From the NCBI RefSeq assembly GCF_007989825.1, contig NZ_BJUA01000008.1, forward strand, positions 1 through 64,000: a DNA stretch of 64,000 nt, read 5' to 3'. The DNA is from Cellulomonas persica (GTDB lineage Bacteria > Actinomycetota > Actinomycetes > Actinomycetales > Cellulomonadaceae). The notes below the pieces were generated by a model. The model did no database searches, was not told the DNA's origin, and saw nothing but the letters and a program-made list of their open reading frames with translations. The position numbers and the translations under genes were made by a program. Each line of letters starts with the position of its first letter. The first letter of the stretch is position 1. Below, in pieces: positions 38,080 to 47,818 of the stretch.

Positions 38080-38147
38080 GGCTGCTCTCGAGCAGCCTTC
38101 CAGTTGCCCACGGGCGGCGGGGAAGTCCTCCGGGACGACCCCGCCGC
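38080..38147 (+). promoter_or_regulatory. Structured rpsQ-rplN gap (spc leader)
   Basis: In a 180-base gap, two hairpins: GGCTGCT-ctcg-AGCAGCC (38080-38097) and GCGGCGGGG/CCCCGCCGC (38114-38147). This is the S10/spc boundary and may carry an internal regulatory or processing site; no promoter was recognised. Confidence 0.45.
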
Positions 38148-38232
38148 GACGTGTGCATCACGGCAACTATCCGTTCGGCCAGGCTCGGCCCGTCCCGGGA
38201 CCGAGAACCCGCCTGACGTCAGGAGTAGGTAG

Positions 38233-38601
38233 ATGATCCAGCAGGAGACGCGGCTTCGCGTCGCCGACAACACGGGTGCGAAGGAGATTCTCTGCATCCG
38301 TGTGCTCGGCGGTTCCGGCCGCCGCTACGCCGGGATCGGCGACGTCATCGTCGCCACCGTCAAGGACGCCATCCCCGGCGGCAACGTCAAGAAGGGCGAT
38401 GTCGTCAAGGCAGTCGTCGTGCGCACCCGCAAGGAGCGCCGCCGCCCGGACGGCTCGTACATCAAGTTCGACGAGAACGCGGCCGTGATCCTCAAGAACG
38501 ACGGTGAGCCTCGCGGCACGCGCATCTTCGGCCCGGTCGGCCGCGAGCTGCGTGACAAGAAGTTCATGAAGATCATCTCGCTGGCTCCGGAGGTGCTCTG
38601 A
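38233..38601 (+). CDS. rplN: 50S ribosomal protein L14 (uL14)
   Basis: A 122-residue protein at the subunit interface. [20 protein letters not shown] and [18 protein letters not shown] are conserved. First gene of the spc segment; AGGAG upstream. Confidence 0.98.
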   Translation: MIQQETRLRVADNTGAKEILCIRVLGGSGRRYAGIGDVIVATVKDAIPGGNVKKGDVVKAVVVRTRKERRRPDGSYIKFDENAAVILKNDGEPRGTRIFGPVGRELRDKKFMKIISLAPEVL

Positions 38602-38603
38602 CC

Positions 38604-38945
38604 ATGGCGAAGATCAAGAAGGGCGACCTCGTGGTCGTCATCTCGGGCCGTGACAAGGGCAAGCAGGGCCGGGTGCTCGAGGTCCTGACCGAGACGCAGC
38701 GCGTCGTCGTCGAGGGCGTCCAGCGCGTGCAGAAGCACGTCAAGGCCGGCCAGACCTCGCGTGGCACCCGCACGGGTGGCATCGAGACCGTCGAGGCGCC
38801 CATCCACATCAGCAACGTGATGCTCGTGGACCCGGAGACCAAGAAGGGCACCCGGGTCGGCTACCGCACCGAGCAGATCGAGCGCGACGGCCGCACGCGG
38901 ACGGTTCGCGTCCGCGTCGCCAAGCGCTCCGGGAAGGACGTCTGA
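38604..38945 (+). CDS. rplX: 50S ribosomal protein L24 (uL24)
   Basis: A 113-residue assembly-initiator protein with a KOW motif ([20 protein letters not shown]). Starts 2 bases after rplN. Confidence 0.98.
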   Translation: MAKIKKGDLVVVISGRDKGKQGRVLEVLTETQRVVVEGVQRVQKHVKAGQTSRGTRTGGIETVEAPIHISNVMLVDPETKKGTRVGYRTEQIERDGRTRTVRVRVAKRSGKDV

Positions 38946-38946
38946 G

Positions 38947-39519
38947 ATGACTGAGACGACGATCCAGGCTCCGGCGACCCCCCGCCTGAAGGCCAAGTAC
39001 AACGACGAGATCAAGACGGCGCTCTTCGAGCAGTTCGGCCACGAGAACATCAACCAGGTCGCGCGCCTCGTGAAGGTCGTCGTGAACATGGGTGTGGGCG
39101 AGGCCGCCAAGGACTCGAAGCTCATCGACGGCGCGATCCGCGACCTGACCCAGATCACGGGCCAGAAGCCGCAGGTCACGAAGGCTCGCAAGTCCATCGC
39201 GCAGTTCAAGCTTCGTGAGGGCATGCCGATCGGTGCGCACGTCACGCTGCGCGGCGACCGTGCCTGGGAGTTCCTCGACCGCCTGCTGTCGACCGCGCTG
39301 CCTCGCATCCGCGACTTCCGCGGCCTGTCGCCCAAGCAGTTCGACGGCCACGGCAACTACACGTTCGGCCTCGTGGAGCAGTCCGTGTTCCACGAGATCG
39401 ACCAGGACAAGATCGACCGCGTCCGCGGCATGGACATCACGGTCGTCACGACGGCGGACACCGACGACGAGGGCCGTGCCTTCCTCAAGCTCCTCGGCTT
39501 CCCGTTCAAGGAGGACTGA
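38947..39519 (+). CDS. rplE: 50S ribosomal protein L5 (uL5)
   Basis: A 190-residue protein binding 5S rRNA and P-site t[23 protein letters not shown] and [20 protein letters not shown] are family hallmarks. Confidence 0.98.
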   Translation: MTETTIQAPATPRLKAKYNDEIKTALFEQFGHENINQVARLVKVVVNMGVGEAAKDSKLIDGAIRDLTQITGQKPQVTKARKSIAQFKLREGMPIGAHVTLRGDRAWEFLDRLLSTALPRIRDFRGLSPKQFDGHGNYTFGLVEQSVFHEIDQDKIDRVRGMDITVVTTADTDDEGRAFLKLLGFPFKED

Positions 39520-39523
39520 CCCC

Positions 39524-39709
39524 ATGGCGAAGACCGCTCTGATCAACAAGGCGAACGCCAAGCCGAAGTTCGGCGTGCGTGCCTACACGCGCTGCCAGCG
39601 CTGCGGCCGTCCGCACTCGGTGTACCGCAAGTTCGGCCTGTGCCGGATCTGCGTGCGGGAGATGGCTCACCGCGGTGAGCTGCCCGGCGTCACCAAGAGC
39701 AGCTGGTAA
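39524..39709 (+). CDS. rpsZ: 30S ribosomal protein S14 type Z (zinc form)
   Basis: A 61-residue zinc-containing uS14. Four cysteines in [20 protein letters not shown] form a zinc ribbon. ATG 39524 lies 4 bases after rplE and GAGGA is within the end of rplE. The chosen start gives the standard length and the usual MAKTAL N-terminus. Confidence 0.97.
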   Translation: MAKTALINKANAKPKFGVRAYTRCQRCGRPHSVYRKFGLCRICVREMAHRGELPGVTKSSW

Positions 39710-39792
39710 TCCCCTCACTTCTCGATCGTCGGTAGGTCCCGGGCCGCAGGACGCGGTCCGGGATACCCCGGCGAGAAAGGGCTGAAGCCCCC

Positions 39793-40191
39793 ATGACCAT
39801 GACCGACCCGATCGCAGACTTCCTGACCCGTCTGCGCAACGCGAACTCGGCGCACCACGACACGGTGTCGATCCCGTTCTCGAAGCTCAAGTCGCACATC
39901 GCGGAGATCCTCCAGGCCGAGGGTTACATCCAGGGCTGGAAGGTCGAGGACGCCCCCGTGGGCAAGAACCTCGTCGTCGAGCTCAAGTACGGCCCGAACC
40001 GCGAGCGCGCGCTCGCCGGCGTCAAGCGCGTGTCCAAGCCGGGCCTGCGCGTGTACGCCAAGTCCACCAACCTGCCCAAGGTGCTCGGCGGCCTCGGCGT
40101 GGCGATCCTGTCCACGTCCTCCGGCCTGCTCACCGACAAGCAGGCAGCCAAGAAGGGCGTGGGTGGGGAAGTCCTCGCCTACGTCTGGTGA
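39793..40191 (+). CDS. rpsH: 30S ribosomal protein S8 (uS8)
   Basis: A 132-residue 16S-binding protein that represses the spc operon in some bacteria. [20 protein letters not shown] and the C-terminal [20 protein letters not shown] are conserved. A second ATG at 39799 is an alternative. GAGAAAGGG upstream. Confidence 0.98.
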   Translation: MTMTDPIADFLTRLRNANSAHHDTVSIPFSKLKSHIAEILQAEGYIQGWKVEDAPVGKNLVVELKYGPNRERALAGVKRVSKPGLRVYAKSTNLPKVLGGLGVAILSTSSGLLTDKQAAKKGVGGEVLAYVW

Positions 40192-40217
40192 TCTGAGACC
40201 AGGAAAGGAGCCAAGCC

Positions 40218-40754
40218 ATGTCTCGTATCGGCAGGATTCCCGTCCCGGTCCCGGCTGGGGTGGACGTCAACATCGACGGCGCCGTCGTCACGGTGAAGGG
40301 CCCGAAGGGCACCCTCACGCACACGGTCGCGTCGCCCATCGAGGTCAAGCAGGAGGAGGGCACGCTCGTCGTGACCCGTCCTGACGACGAGCGCCTCTCG
40401 CGCTCGCTGCACGGCCTGACCCGCACGCTGCTGGCCAACCTGGTCACGGGCGTGACGGAGGGCTACACCAAGAAGCTCGAGATCGTGGGCACGGGTTACC
40501 GCGTCACGGCCAAGGGTTCGGACCTCGAGTTCGCCCTCGGCTTCAGCCACCCCGTCGTCGTCTCGCCGCCGGAGGGCATCTCCTTCGTCGTCGAGGCCCC
40601 GACCCGCTTCTCGGTGCAGGGCATCGACAAGCAGCAGGTCGGCGAGGTCGCCGCGAACATCCGCAAGATCCGCAAGCCCGAGCCGTACAAGGGCAAGGGT
40701 GTGCGCTACGCGGGCGAGAACGTGCGCCGCAAGGTCGGAAAGGCTGGGAAGTAA
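40218..40754 (+). CDS. rplF: 50S ribosomal protein L6 (uL6)
   Basis: A 178-residue protein near the factor-binding site. [20 protein letters not shown] and the C-terminal [20 protein letters not shown] are diagnostic. Confidence 0.98.
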   Translation: MSRIGRIPVPVPAGVDVNIDGAVVTVKGPKGTLTHTVASPIEVKQEEGTLVVTRPDDERLSRSLHGLTRTLLANLVTGVTEGYTKKLEIVGTGYRVTAKGSDLEFALGFSHPVVVSPPEGISFVVEAPTRFSVQGIDKQQVGEVAANIRKIRKPEPYKGKGVRYAGENVRRKVGKAGK

Positions 40755-40757
40755 GCC

Positions 40758-41129
40758 ATGGCGATCAGCATCAAGGGCAAGGGCAAGGCGATCTCGCGCA
40801 AGCGTCGTCACCTGCGCCTGCGCAAGAAGGTCGTCGGCACGGCGGCTCGTCCGCGCCTCGTCGTGACGCGTTCCGCGCGCCACATCACGGCCCAGGTCGT
40901 GGACGACGCGATCGGTCAGACCGTGGTGTCCGCCTCGACGCTCGAGGCCGACCTGCGCAACACCGACGGCGACAAGTCGGCCAAGGCGAAGAAGGTCGGC
41001 GAGCTCGTCGCCGAGCGTGCCAAGGCCAAGGGCATCGACGCGGTCGTGTTCGACCGTGGCGGCAACAAGTACCACGGCCGCGTGGCCGCGGTCGCCGACG
41101 GCGCCCGCGAGGGCGGTCTGGCCCTGTGA
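40758..41129 (+). CDS. rplR: 50S ribosomal protein L18 (uL18)
   Basis: A 123-residue 5S rRNA-binding protein. [20 protein letters not shown] and [20 protein letters not shown] are conserved. 3 bases after rplF. Confidence 0.98.
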   Translation: MAISIKGKGKAISRKRRHLRLRKKVVGTAARPRLVVTRSARHITAQVVDDAIGQTVVSASTLEADLRNTDGDKSAKAKKVGELVAERAKAKGIDAVVFDRGGNKYHGRVAAVADGAREGGLAL

Positions 41130-41160
41130 CCACGACGATCCGGAAGAAGAGGACTCACTG

Positions 41161-41808
41161 ATGGCTGCTCCTGCACGCAGCAACACCGGTGCTCAGGGCA
41201 CCGGCGGCGAGCGCCGCGACGGCGGTCGTCGTGATGGCGGCGGTCGCCGTGGCGACGCCGCAGAGAAGAGCGCGTTCCTCGAGCGCGTCGTGACCATCAA
41301 CCGCGTGGCCAAGGTCGTCAAGGGTGGCCGCCGGTTCAGCTTCACCGCGCTCGTCGTGGTGGGCGACGGTGACGGCACCGTGGGCGTCGGCTACGGCAAG
41401 GCCAAGGAGGTGCCCGCGGCGATCGCCAAGGGTGTCGAGGAGGCGAAGAAGAACTTCTTCCGCGTCCCGCGCATCCAGGGCACCATCCCGCACCCCATCA
41501 CGGCCGAGGCCGCTGCCGGCATCGTCCACCTGCGCCCCGCCGCGCCCGGTACCGGTGTGATCGCCGGTGGTCCGGTGCGTGCGGTGCTCGAGTGCGCCGG
41601 CATCCACGACGTCCTGAGCAAGTCGCTCGGCTCGTCGAACGCGATCAACATCGTCCACGCGACGGTCGAGGCCCTGCGCGGGCTCGAGCAGCCGGAGGCC
41701 GTGGCCGCGCGCCGTGGTCTGCCGCTCGAGCACGTCGTGCCGGCCCCGCTCCTGCGGGCGCAGGCCGCCGGCCAGGCCGCCAAGGCCGCCGAGAAGGTGG
41801 GTGCGTGA
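41161..41808 (+). CDS. rpsE: 30S ribosomal protein S5 (uS5)
   Basis: A 215-residue protein guarding decoding accuracy. A Gly/Arg-rich N-terminal extension of about 35 residues ([18 protein letters not shown]) precedes the double-stranded-RNA-binding domain ([20 protein letters not shown]). The C-terminal segment has [18 protein letters not shown]. Stop overlaps rpmD by one base. Confidence 0.97.
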   Translation: MAAPARSNTGAQGTGGERRDGGRRDGGGRRGDAAEKSAFLERVVTINRVAKVVKGGRRFSFTALVVVGDGDGTVGVGYGKAKEVPAAIAKGVEEAKKNFFRVPRIQGTIPHPITAEAAAGIVHLRPAAPGTGVIAGGPVRAVLECAGIHDVLSKSLGSSNAINIVHATVEALRGLEQPEAVAARRGLPLEHVVPAPLLRAQAAGQAAKAAEKVGA

Positions 41809-41990
41809 TGGCCCGTCTCAAGGTGACGCAGAAGCGCTCCGGCATCGGTGGCAAGCAGAACCAGCGCGACACGCTCCGCACGCTTGGTCTCAAGCGCATC
41901 GGCGACGTCGTCGTCAAGGAGGACCGCCCCGAGATCCGCGGCATGGTGAAGACCGTGCAGCACCTCGTCGTGGTCGAGGAGGTCGAGTGA
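41808..41990 (+). CDS. rpmD: 50S ribosomal protein L30 (uL30)
   Basis: A 60-residue protein. [20 protein letters not shown] and [20 protein letters not shown] match the family. Overlaps the rpsE stop (TGATG), so translation is coupled. Confidence 0.97.
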   Translation: MARLKVTQKRSGIGGKQNQRDTLRTLGLKRIGDVVVKEDRPEIRGMVKTVQHLVVVEEVE

Positions 41991-41992
41991 CC

Positions 41993-42706
41993 ATGGCTGA
42001 CGAGAAGAAGGACAAGGCCACGCAGGCCGAGGCCGCTCCCAAGGCCGCCGCCAAGAAGGCTCCGGCCAAGAAGGCGACGACCGAGGCTGCTGCCGAGAAG
42101 GCTCCGGCCAAGAAGGCGCCCGCCAAGGCTGCTGCCAAGGAGAAGGCGACCGAGAAGGCGACCGAGGCCGCTCCGGCCAAGGCTGCCGCCAAGAAGGCCC
42201 CGGCCAAGACGCAGTCCGCTGCCGCCAAGAAGGCGGCGGAGGCTGCGGCGACGCCGGGTGCCGGCGGCACGCTCAAGGTCCACCACCTGCGTCCCGCCCC
42301 GGGTGCCAAGACCGCCAAGACCCGCGTGGGTCGTGGTGAGGCGTCCAAGGGCAAGACCGCGGGCCGTGGTACCAAGGGCACGAAGGCTCGCTACCAGGTG
42401 CCGGACCGCTTCGAGGGTGGGCAGATGCCGCTGCACATGCGGCTGCCCAAGCTCCGCGGCTTCAAGAACCCGTTCCGCGTCGAGTACCAGGTCGTCAACC
42501 TGGACAAGCTCTCGGCGCTGTACCCCGACGGCGGCGACGTGACCGTTGCCGACCTGGTGGCCAAGGGCGCGGTCCGCAAGGGCCAGCCCGTCAAGGTCCT
42601 GGGCGAGGGCGACCTCACCGTCAAGGTCTCCGTGGCCGTGGACGCGTACTCCGCGTCGGCCAAGGAGAAGATCGTCGCCGCCGGCGGCACGATCACCGAG
42701 GGCTGA
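41993..42706 (+). CDS. rplO: 50S ribosomal protein L15 (uL15) with long Ala/Lys N-terminal extension
   Basis: A 237-residue form of a protein usually near 150 residues. The L15 domain begins about residue 93 ([20 protein letters not shown]) and continues with the [13 protein letters not shown] and [14 protein letters not shown] segments. Before it is a stretch of about 90 residues of Ala, Lys, Glu and Pro with repeated KKAPAK units, resembling histone-H1-like tails. ATG 41993 follows AGGAGG; GTG 41987 is an alternative that adds two residues. The extension continues in frame with no internal start that has a better ribosome site. Confidence 0.95.
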   Translation: MADEKKDKATQAEAAPKAAAKKAPAKKATTEAAAEKAPAKKAPAKAAAKEKATEKATEAAPAKAAAKKAPAKTQSAAAKKAAEAAATPGAGGTLKVHHLRPAPGAKTAKTRVGRGEASKGKTAGRGTKGTKARYQVPDRFEGGQMPLHMRLPKLRGFKNPFRVEYQVVNLDKLSALYPDGGDVTVADLVAKGAVRKGQPVKVLGEGDLTVKVSVAVDAYSASAKEKIVAAGGTITEG

Positions 42707-42739
42707 CGCCCCCGGCGTCCGTCAGGACGCGCACGACCC

Positions 42740-42776
42740 CGAAGCGGGCGGTTCCGGACCGGAGCCGCCCGCTTCG
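42740..42776 (+). terminator. Hairpin after rplO
   Basis: CGAAGCGGGCGG (42740-42751) and CCGCCCGCTTCG (42765-42776), a 12-base perfect stem with inner CCGG pairing, followed by TCGTCGTCC. Ends the S10-spc transcript or reduces flow into secY. Confidence 0.75.
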
Positions 42777-42923
42777 TCGTCCCACAAGCGAGCAGGGGAC
42801 GCGCACCCCGGACGCGGCGCAGCGCGGTCCCGACGGCGACGAGACCGTGCGTGCGCCGGGGGCGCGCAGCGGCGCCGCGTGTCCTCCAGGTGGGCAGCGG
42901 ACCCAGCGCGGGCGCACAAGGGG

Positions 42924-43022
42924 CATACTGCTCGTGCTCGCCGCTCGTCGGCGTCGGCGAGCAGGCGGGGAGCAGAGCTGCTCACCCGCGAGGACAGAGC
43001 ACGGTCGGGTTGCAGGTAGTCT
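42924..43022 (+). promoter_or_regulatory. Possible secY promoter region
   Basis: The 379-base rplO-secY gap carries the hairpin above and two candidate -10 elements, CATACT (42924-42929) and TAGTCT (43017-43022). Neither has a convincing -35. No gene is seen in the gap. Confidence 0.35.
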
Positions 43023-43085
43023 TGCTGCGGCCTTGGCCAGGTCATGGCTGACGACGTGCCGCACGGGCGGCTACCAGGAGGACAG

Positions 43086-44384
43086 GTGCTAGGCGCATTC
43101 GTGCGGGCGTTCCGGACGCCCGACCTGCGGCGGAAGCTGCTCTTCACCATCGGCATCATGGTGGTGTTCCGCATCGGATCCTTCCTGCCCACACCAGGGG
43201 TGTCCTACCCCAACGTGCAGCAGTGCATCGACGAGATGGGCTCGGGCAACGACCTGCTGGGCCTCGTGAACCTCTTCAGCGGTGGGGCGCTCCTGCAGCT
43301 GTCGGTCTTCGCGCTCGGGATCATGCCGTACATCACGGCGAGCATCATCGTGCAGCTCCTGCGCGTGGTGATCCCCAAGTTCGAGGAGCTGCACAAGGAG
43401 GGTCAGGCCGGTACCGCGAAGCTCACGCAGTACACGCGCTACCTGACGATCGCCCTGGCGGTCCTGCAGTCGACGACCGTCATCACGATCGCGCGCAGCG
43501 GCCAGCTCTTCGCGGGCTGCACCGTCGACGTGATCCCGGACAGCTCGTGGGTCACGCTCGTGATCATGGTCATCACGATGACCGCCGGTACGGGCCTGAT
43601 CATGTGGCTCGGCGAGCTCATCACCGAGCGCGGTGTCGGCAACGGCATGTCGCTGCTCATCTTCACGTCGATCGCGGCCAGCTTCCCGACCGCCATGTGG
43701 TCGATCGCCGGTGGCAACAACGGCGTCACGAAGTTCGTGGTCGTGCTCGCGATCATCGTCCTGGTCATCGCGCTCGTGGTCTTCGTCGAGCAGAGCCAGC
43801 GGCGCATCCCGGTGCAGTACGCCAAGCGCATGGTCGGGCGCCGCATGTACGGCGGGTCGAGCACCTACATCCCGATCAAGATCAACATGGCCGGCGTCAT
43901 CCCGATCATCTTCGCGTCGTCGCTGCTGGCGATCCCGGGGATCATCGCGCAGTTCGGCGACCAGACCGCGGGCTGGGTCCGCTGGATCTCGCTCAACCTC
44001 GCGGCCCAGGACGCCCCGCTGCACCTCGCGCTGTACGTCCTGCTGATCATCTTCTTCTGCTACTTCTACACGGCGATCACGTTCAACCCGGACGAGGTCG
44101 CGGACAACATGAAGAAGTACGGCGGGTTCATCCCGGGCATCCGCGCGGGCCGTCCGACCGCCGACTACCTGAGCTACGTCATCTCCCGGATCACCGCGCC
44201 CGGTTCGCTGTACCTCGCGATCGTGGCGCTGATCCCGACGATCGCGTTCGTGATCCTCGACGTCGGCTCGAACATCCCGTTCGGCGGCTCGTCGATCCTC
44301 ATCGTCGTGGGCGTCGGCCTGGAGACCGTCAAGCAGATCGAGTCGCAGCTCCAGCAGCGGCACTACGAAGGGTTCCTCCGATGA
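43086..44384 (+). CDS. secY: Protein translocase subunit SecY
   Basis: A 432-residue channel protein of the Sec translocon with ten expected membrane helices. LGAFVRAFRTPDLRRKLLFT at the start, the plug-region PTPGVSYPNVQQCIDEM and the cytosolic loop RRIPVQYAKRMVGRRMYGGS are characteristic. GTG 43086 follows AGGAGG by 4 bases and matches homologue N-termini; an upstream in-frame ATG lacks a ribosome site. Stop overlaps adk by 4 bases. Confidence 0.96.
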   Translation: MLGAFVRAFRTPDLRRKLLFTIGIMVVFRIGSFLPTPGVSYPNVQQCIDEMGSGNDLLGLVNLFSGGALLQLSVFALGIMPYITASIIVQLLRVVIPKFEELHKEGQAGTAKLTQYTRYLTIALAVLQSTTVITIARSGQLFAGCTVDVIPDSSWVTLVIMVITMTAGTGLIMWLGELITERGVGNGMSLLIFTSIAASFPTAMWSIAGGNNGVTKFVVVLAIIVLVIALVVFVEQSQRRIPVQYAKRMVGRRMYGGSSTYIPIKINMAGVIPIIFASSLLAIPGIIAQFGDQTAGWVRWISLNLAAQDAPLHLALYVLLIIFFCYFYTAITFNPDEVADNMKKYGGFIPGIRAGRPTADYLSYVISRITAPGSLYLAIVALIPTIAFVILDVGSNIPFGGSSILIVVGVGLETVKQIESQLQQRHYEGFLR

Positions 44385-44959
44385 GCGCGCGTCTGGTCCT
44401 CCTGGGTCCTCCCGGAGCCGGCAAGGGCACGCAGGCCGCCCGCCTCGCCGAGCGCCTGGGCGTCCCGGCGATCTCGACCGGTGACATCTTCCGCACCAAC
44501 ATCAAGGGCGGCACGGAGCTCGGGCGCAAGGCGCAGGAGTACTCCTCGCGCGGCGCGCTCGTGCCCGACGAGATCACCAACGCGATGGTCCGCGACCGGC
44601 TCGCGCAGGACGACACCGCGCAGGGCTTCCTGCTCGACGGCTACCCGCGCAACGTCGCCCAGGTCGCCGAGCTCGACGCGATCCTGGCGGACGCTGGTCT
44701 GACGCTCGACCTGGCCGTCGAGATCACGGCGGACCCCGAGGTAGTCATCGAGCGCCTGCTCAAGCGCGCGCAGATCGAGGGCCGCGAGGACGACACCGCG
44801 GACGTGATCCGGCACCGCCTCGACGTGTACGCCGAGCAGACCGCCCCCATCTCGGGCGTCTATGCCGAGCGCGGCCTGCTCGCGCAGGTCGACGGCATCG
44901 GCGACGTCGACGAGGTCACGGACCGCCTGCTGTCGGCGATCGGCTCCGCCGCCCGCTGA
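44381..44959 (+). CDS. adk: Adenylate kinase, short form
   Basis: A 192-residue enzyme converting AMP and ATP to two ADP. P-loop GPPGAGKGTQAARLAERLG at residue 9, AMP-site TGDIFR and LLDGYPRN. The lid region is short with no zinc cysteines, as in other actinobacteria. ATGA overlap with secY. Confidence 0.97.
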   Translation: MSARLVLLGPPGAGKGTQAARLAERLGVPAISTGDIFRTNIKGGTELGRKAQEYSSRGALVPDEITNAMVRDRLAQDDTAQGFLLDGYPRNVAQVAELDAILADAGLTLDLAVEITADPEVVIERLLKRAQIEGREDDTADVIRHRLDVYAEQTAPISGVYAERGLLAQVDGIGDVDEVTDRLLSAIGSAAR

Positions 44960-44985
44960 GCGGACGGCAGGGACGGGTGGGCGCC

Positions 44986-45828
44986 GTGTTCGGCCGGGAG
45001 AAGATCGAGTACAAGACCCCTGAGCAGGTGCGCGTGATGCGTCGCGCGGGGCTCGTGGTGGCCGACGCGCTCGAGGCGGCGCGAGCCGCCGCCGTCCCGG
45101 GGGCGACGACCGCCGACGTGGACGCGGCCGCTGCGCGCGTCATCGAGGCGGCCGGCGCGACGCCATCCTTCCTGGGGTACCACGGGTACCCGGCGACCGT
45201 GTGCGTCTCCGTGAACGACGAGGTCGTGCACGGCATCCCGGGCGAGCGCGAGCTCGTCGAGGGTGACGTGGTGTCGATCGACTGTGGCGCGGTCGTCGAC
45301 GGCTGGCACGGCGACAGCGCGCTGTCGTTCGTGCTCGGGTCCGGCGACCCGGCCGACGTCGAGCTCGTCGAGACCGGCGAGGAGGCCCTGTGGGCCGGCA
45401 TCGCCGCGCTCGCCGGCGCGGACCGGCTGGGCGTCGTGGGTGACGCGGTCGAGGACGTGATCGACGCCGCGCACGCGGCGGGCCGCAACGGGGGAGTGCG
45501 CTTCGGCGTGGTCGAGGACTACGTGGGGCACGGCATCGGCTCGGCCATGCACCAGCCGCCGGACGTGCTGAACTACCGCACGCGGGACCGCGGCGCGAAG
45601 GTGCGCCCCGGTCTGTGCGTCGCCGTCGAGCCGATGATCGTGCGTGGCGACGAGGCGAACCGTGTCCTGGCCGACGACTGGACGGTCGTCACCGAGGACG
45701 GCTCACGCGCGTCCCACTGGGAGCACACCGTGGCGATCCTCGAGGAGGGGATCTGGGTGCTGACCGCGCGCGACGGCGGGGCAGCGGGCCTCGCCCGCCA
45801 CGGCGTGGTGCCGACCCCTCTGGCCTGA
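44986..45828 (+). CDS. map: Methionine aminopeptidase type I
   Basis: A 280-residue enzyme removing N-terminal Met. Metal ligands are apparent in SIDCGAVVDGWHGDSALS, VGHGIGSAMHQPP and CVAVEPMIVRG; the substrate His lies in YHGYPATVCVSVNDEVVHG. GTG 44986 (FGREKIEYKTPEQVRVMRRA) is chosen by resemblance to other actinobacterial starts; GTG 44977 is an in-frame alternative adding 3 residues. Follows adk by 26 bases. Confidence 0.94.
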   Translation: MFGREKIEYKTPEQVRVMRRAGLVVADALEAARAAAVPGATTADVDAAAARVIEAAGATPSFLGYHGYPATVCVSVNDEVVHGIPGERELVEGDVVSIDCGAVVDGWHGDSALSFVLGSGDPADVELVETGEEALWAGIAALAGADRLGVVGDAVEDVIDAAHAAGRNGGVRFGVVEDYVGHGIGSAMHQPPDVLNYRTRDRGAKVRPGLCVAVEPMIVRGDEANRVLADDWTVVTEDGSRASHWEHTVAILEEGIWVLTARDGGAAGLARHGVVPTPLA

Positions 45829-45943
45829 CGACGCCACCCGGGGCACCGAGCGCGTCCGCGCGCTGCGCGCGGCGGCCTCGCACCTGGGCGGCGGGGACCT
45901 TCGCGCCCGCGCCCGTGCAGATCAGCGTCCCCTGGCGCTGACC

Positions 45944-45982
45944 GCCGCCCGCCCGCCGCGCGCACGGCACGGGGCGGGCGGC
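45944..45982 (+). terminator. Hairpin after map
   Basis: GCCGCCCGCCC (45944-45954) and GGGCGGGCGGC (45972-45982), an 11-base perfect stem. Likely ends the secY-adk-map unit. The 388-base map-infA gap otherwise holds the infA promoter and leader, no gene. Confidence 0.65.
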
Positions 45983-46045
45983 TCACGAGGCGGAGGTCAC
46001 GTCGTCGCGTCCGTGGAGCGGTTTCGTCGAACGGGTGGCATGGCG

Positions 46046-46051
46046 TAAAGT
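46046..46051 (+). promoter_or_regulatory. Probable -10 element of the infA operon
   Basis: TAAAGT, an AT-rich hexamer in a GC-rich gap about 165 bases before infA. The region 17 bases upstream (TTCGTC) is a poor -35. Confidence 0.45.
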
Positions 46052-46216
46052 AGCCCGTTGGGTGTGTGCGCTCTGTTCGTCGTACGTGTTCGGGAGACCG
46101 GCCGGGCGAGACGGGGCAGCGCCCGCTCCCTTCCATGATCTCGACGACGGACCGGCGTCCCGCCGGTGCGCGTGGATGTCGTGGTGCTCGACAAGGACCG
46201 ACAGTTAGCGGAGGAC

Positions 46217-46438
46217 ATGGCGAAGAAGGACGGCGTCATCGAGATCGAGGGCAGCGTCGTCGAGGCGCTCCCGAATGCGATGTTCCGTGTGGAGCTCACC
46301 AACGGCCACAAGGTGCTCGCCCACATCTCGGGCAAGATGCGACAGCACTACATCCGGATCCTCCCCGAGGACCGGGTCGTGGTGGAGCTGAGCCCGTACG
46401 ACCTGTCCCGCGGTCGCATCGTCTACCGCTACAAGTAA
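46217..46438 (+). CDS. infA: Translation initiation factor IF-1
   Basis: A 73-residue OB-fold protein occupying the A site during initiation. [20 protein letters not shown] and [18 protein letters not shown] are diagnostic. GGAGGA precedes the ATG. First gene of the infA-rpmJ-rpsM-rpsK-rpoA-rplQ stretch. Confidence 0.98.
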   Translation: MAKKDGVIEIEGSVVEALPNAMFRVELTNGHKVLAHISGKMRQHYIRILPEDRVVVELSPYDLSRGRIVYRYK

Positions 46439-46495
46439 TCACCACGAGAACGCCGTCGGCCCCGTGAGGGCGCGCGGCGGCGGAGGAATCACGCG

Positions 46496-46609
46496 ATGAA
46501 GGTCAAGCCCAGCGTCAAGAAGATCTGCGACAAGTGCAAGGTGATCCGCCGGCACGGTCGCGTCCAGGTGATCTGCGAGAACCTGCGTCACAAGCAGCGC
46601 CAGGGCTGA
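46496..46609 (+). CDS. rpmJ: 50S ribosomal protein L36 (bL36), zinc form
   Basis: A 37-residue protein, [19 protein letters not shown] at its start. Zinc ligands Cys11, Cys14, Cys27 and His32 are all present. GGAGGAATCACGCG precedes the ATG. Standard length and standard place after infA. Confidence 0.97.
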   Translation: MKVKPSVKKICDKCKVIRRHGRVQVICENLRHKQRQG

Positions 46610-46838
46610 CGCCCCGGCGGCGTCTCGCCGCACCACGCCCCGTGCGCTCGGGGCACGCACCACGGACCGTCAGGTCCGGCAAGCGCATCGTCGCTCCGGC
46701 GGCCGCACCCCAGGTCTGATCCACGAGGTCGGACCCACGGGACGGCGCCGGCGAACCCTCGGCTCGGAGGCCGAGGCCCGCAGCACGCGGGAAGACGGTG
46801 CGGAAGACCTCCGAGCAGTTACAGGAGCCACCAGGCAC

Positions 46839-47219
46839 ATGGCACGTCTTGTTGGAGTGGACCTCCCCCGCGAGAAGCGGCTGGAGATCGCGCTCACCTA
46901 CATCTACGGGGTCGGCCGCACGCGCGCCAAGCAGACCCTCGCCGCCACCGGCATCTCGGGCGACCTGCGGGTCAAGGACCTCGGGGACACCGAGCTCGTC
47001 GCTCTCCGCGACCACCTCGAGGCGAACTACAAGCTCGAGGGTGACCTCCGCCGTGAGGTCGCAGCGGACATCCGCCGCAAGGTCGAGATCGGCTGCTACG
47101 AGGGCCTGCGTCACCGCCGTGGCCTTCCCGTGCGCGGTCAGCGCACGAAGACCAACGCGCGTACCCGCAAGGGCCCGAAGCGCACCGTCGCCGGCAAGAA
47201 GAAGGCCGGGCGCAAGTAA
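46839..47219 (+). CDS. rpsM: 30S ribosomal protein S13 (uS13)
   Basis: A 126-residue head protein contacting P-site t[23 protein letters not shown] and [20 protein letters not shown] are conserved. The 229-base gap before it contains small inverted repeats such as CGGACC/GGTCCG (46664-46679) and no gene. ACAGGAG upstream. Confidence 0.98.
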   Translation: MARLVGVDLPREKRLEIALTYIYGVGRTRAKQTLAATGISGDLRVKDLGDTELVALRDHLEANYKLEGDLRREVAADIRRKVEIGCYEGLRHRRGLPVRGQRTKTNARTRKGPKRTVAGKKKAGRK

Positions 47220-47264
47220 CGCCCCCGCTGCCGGCAGCCCGATCCGTAGAGAGAAGAAGAGCAG

Positions 47265-47666
47265 ATGCCTCCCAAGTCCCGCACCGCTGTGCGCAAGCCG
47301 CGCCGCAAGGAGAAGAAGAACGTCTCCCACGGCCAGGCGCACATCAAGAGCACGTTCAACAACACGATCATCTCGATCACCGACCCCTCGGGTGCTGTGA
47401 TCTCGTCGGCGTCGTCCGGCCAGGTCGGCTTCAAGGGCTCGCGCAAGTCGACGCCGTTCGCCGCGCAGCTCGCTGCCGAGGCCGCCGCCCGTCGTGCGCA
47501 GGAGCACGGCATGCGCAAGGTCGACGTCTTCGTCAAGGGCCCGGGTTCGGGCCGTGAGACGGCGATCCGTTCGCTGCAGGCCGCTGGCCTCGAGGTCGGT
47601 TCGATCCAGGACGTGACGCCGCAGGCGCACAACGGCTGCCGCCCGCCGAAGCGCCGCCGCGTCTGA
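47265..47666 (+). CDS. rpsK: 30S ribosomal protein S11 (uS11)
   Basis: A 133-residue platform protein. [20 protein letters not shown] and the C-terminal [17 protein letters not shown] are diagnostic. rpsD, often next, is absent. Confidence 0.98.
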   Translation: MPPKSRTAVRKPRRKEKKNVSHGQAHIKSTFNNTIISITDPSGAVISSASSGQVGFKGSRKSTPFAAQLAAEAAARRAQEHGMRKVDVFVKGPGSGRETAIRSLQAAGLEVGSIQDVTPQAHNGCRPPKRRRV

Positions 47667-47670
47667 CCGA

Positions 47671-47712
47671 CATCCGTACCGGGCCGAGCCCCTGCCCGGC
47701 CCGGTACGGATG
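47671..47712 (+). terminator. Strong hairpin between rpsK and rpoA
   Basis: CATCCGTACCGGGCC (47671-47685) and GGCCCGGTACGGATG (47698-47712), a perfect 15-base stem with a 12-base loop, 5 bases after rpsK. Could terminate, attenuate or mark an RNA-processing site before rpoA. A perfect palindrome GCGGACGTCCGC follows at 47791-47802. Confidence 0.7.
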
Positions 47713-47818
47713 CACGCGGCTCACAGACTCATCCCCTGGCATGCGGACCGAGGCATGACCGGGAACGCAACACCTGCGTGGCGTCATATGGCGGACGTCC
47801 GCTGAGAGGAATCACACC

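Noticed and set aside
47667-47818. Search for rpsD between rpsK and rpoA
   Set aside because: The gap is only 152 bases and holds a hairpin and palindrome, no S4 coding sequence.
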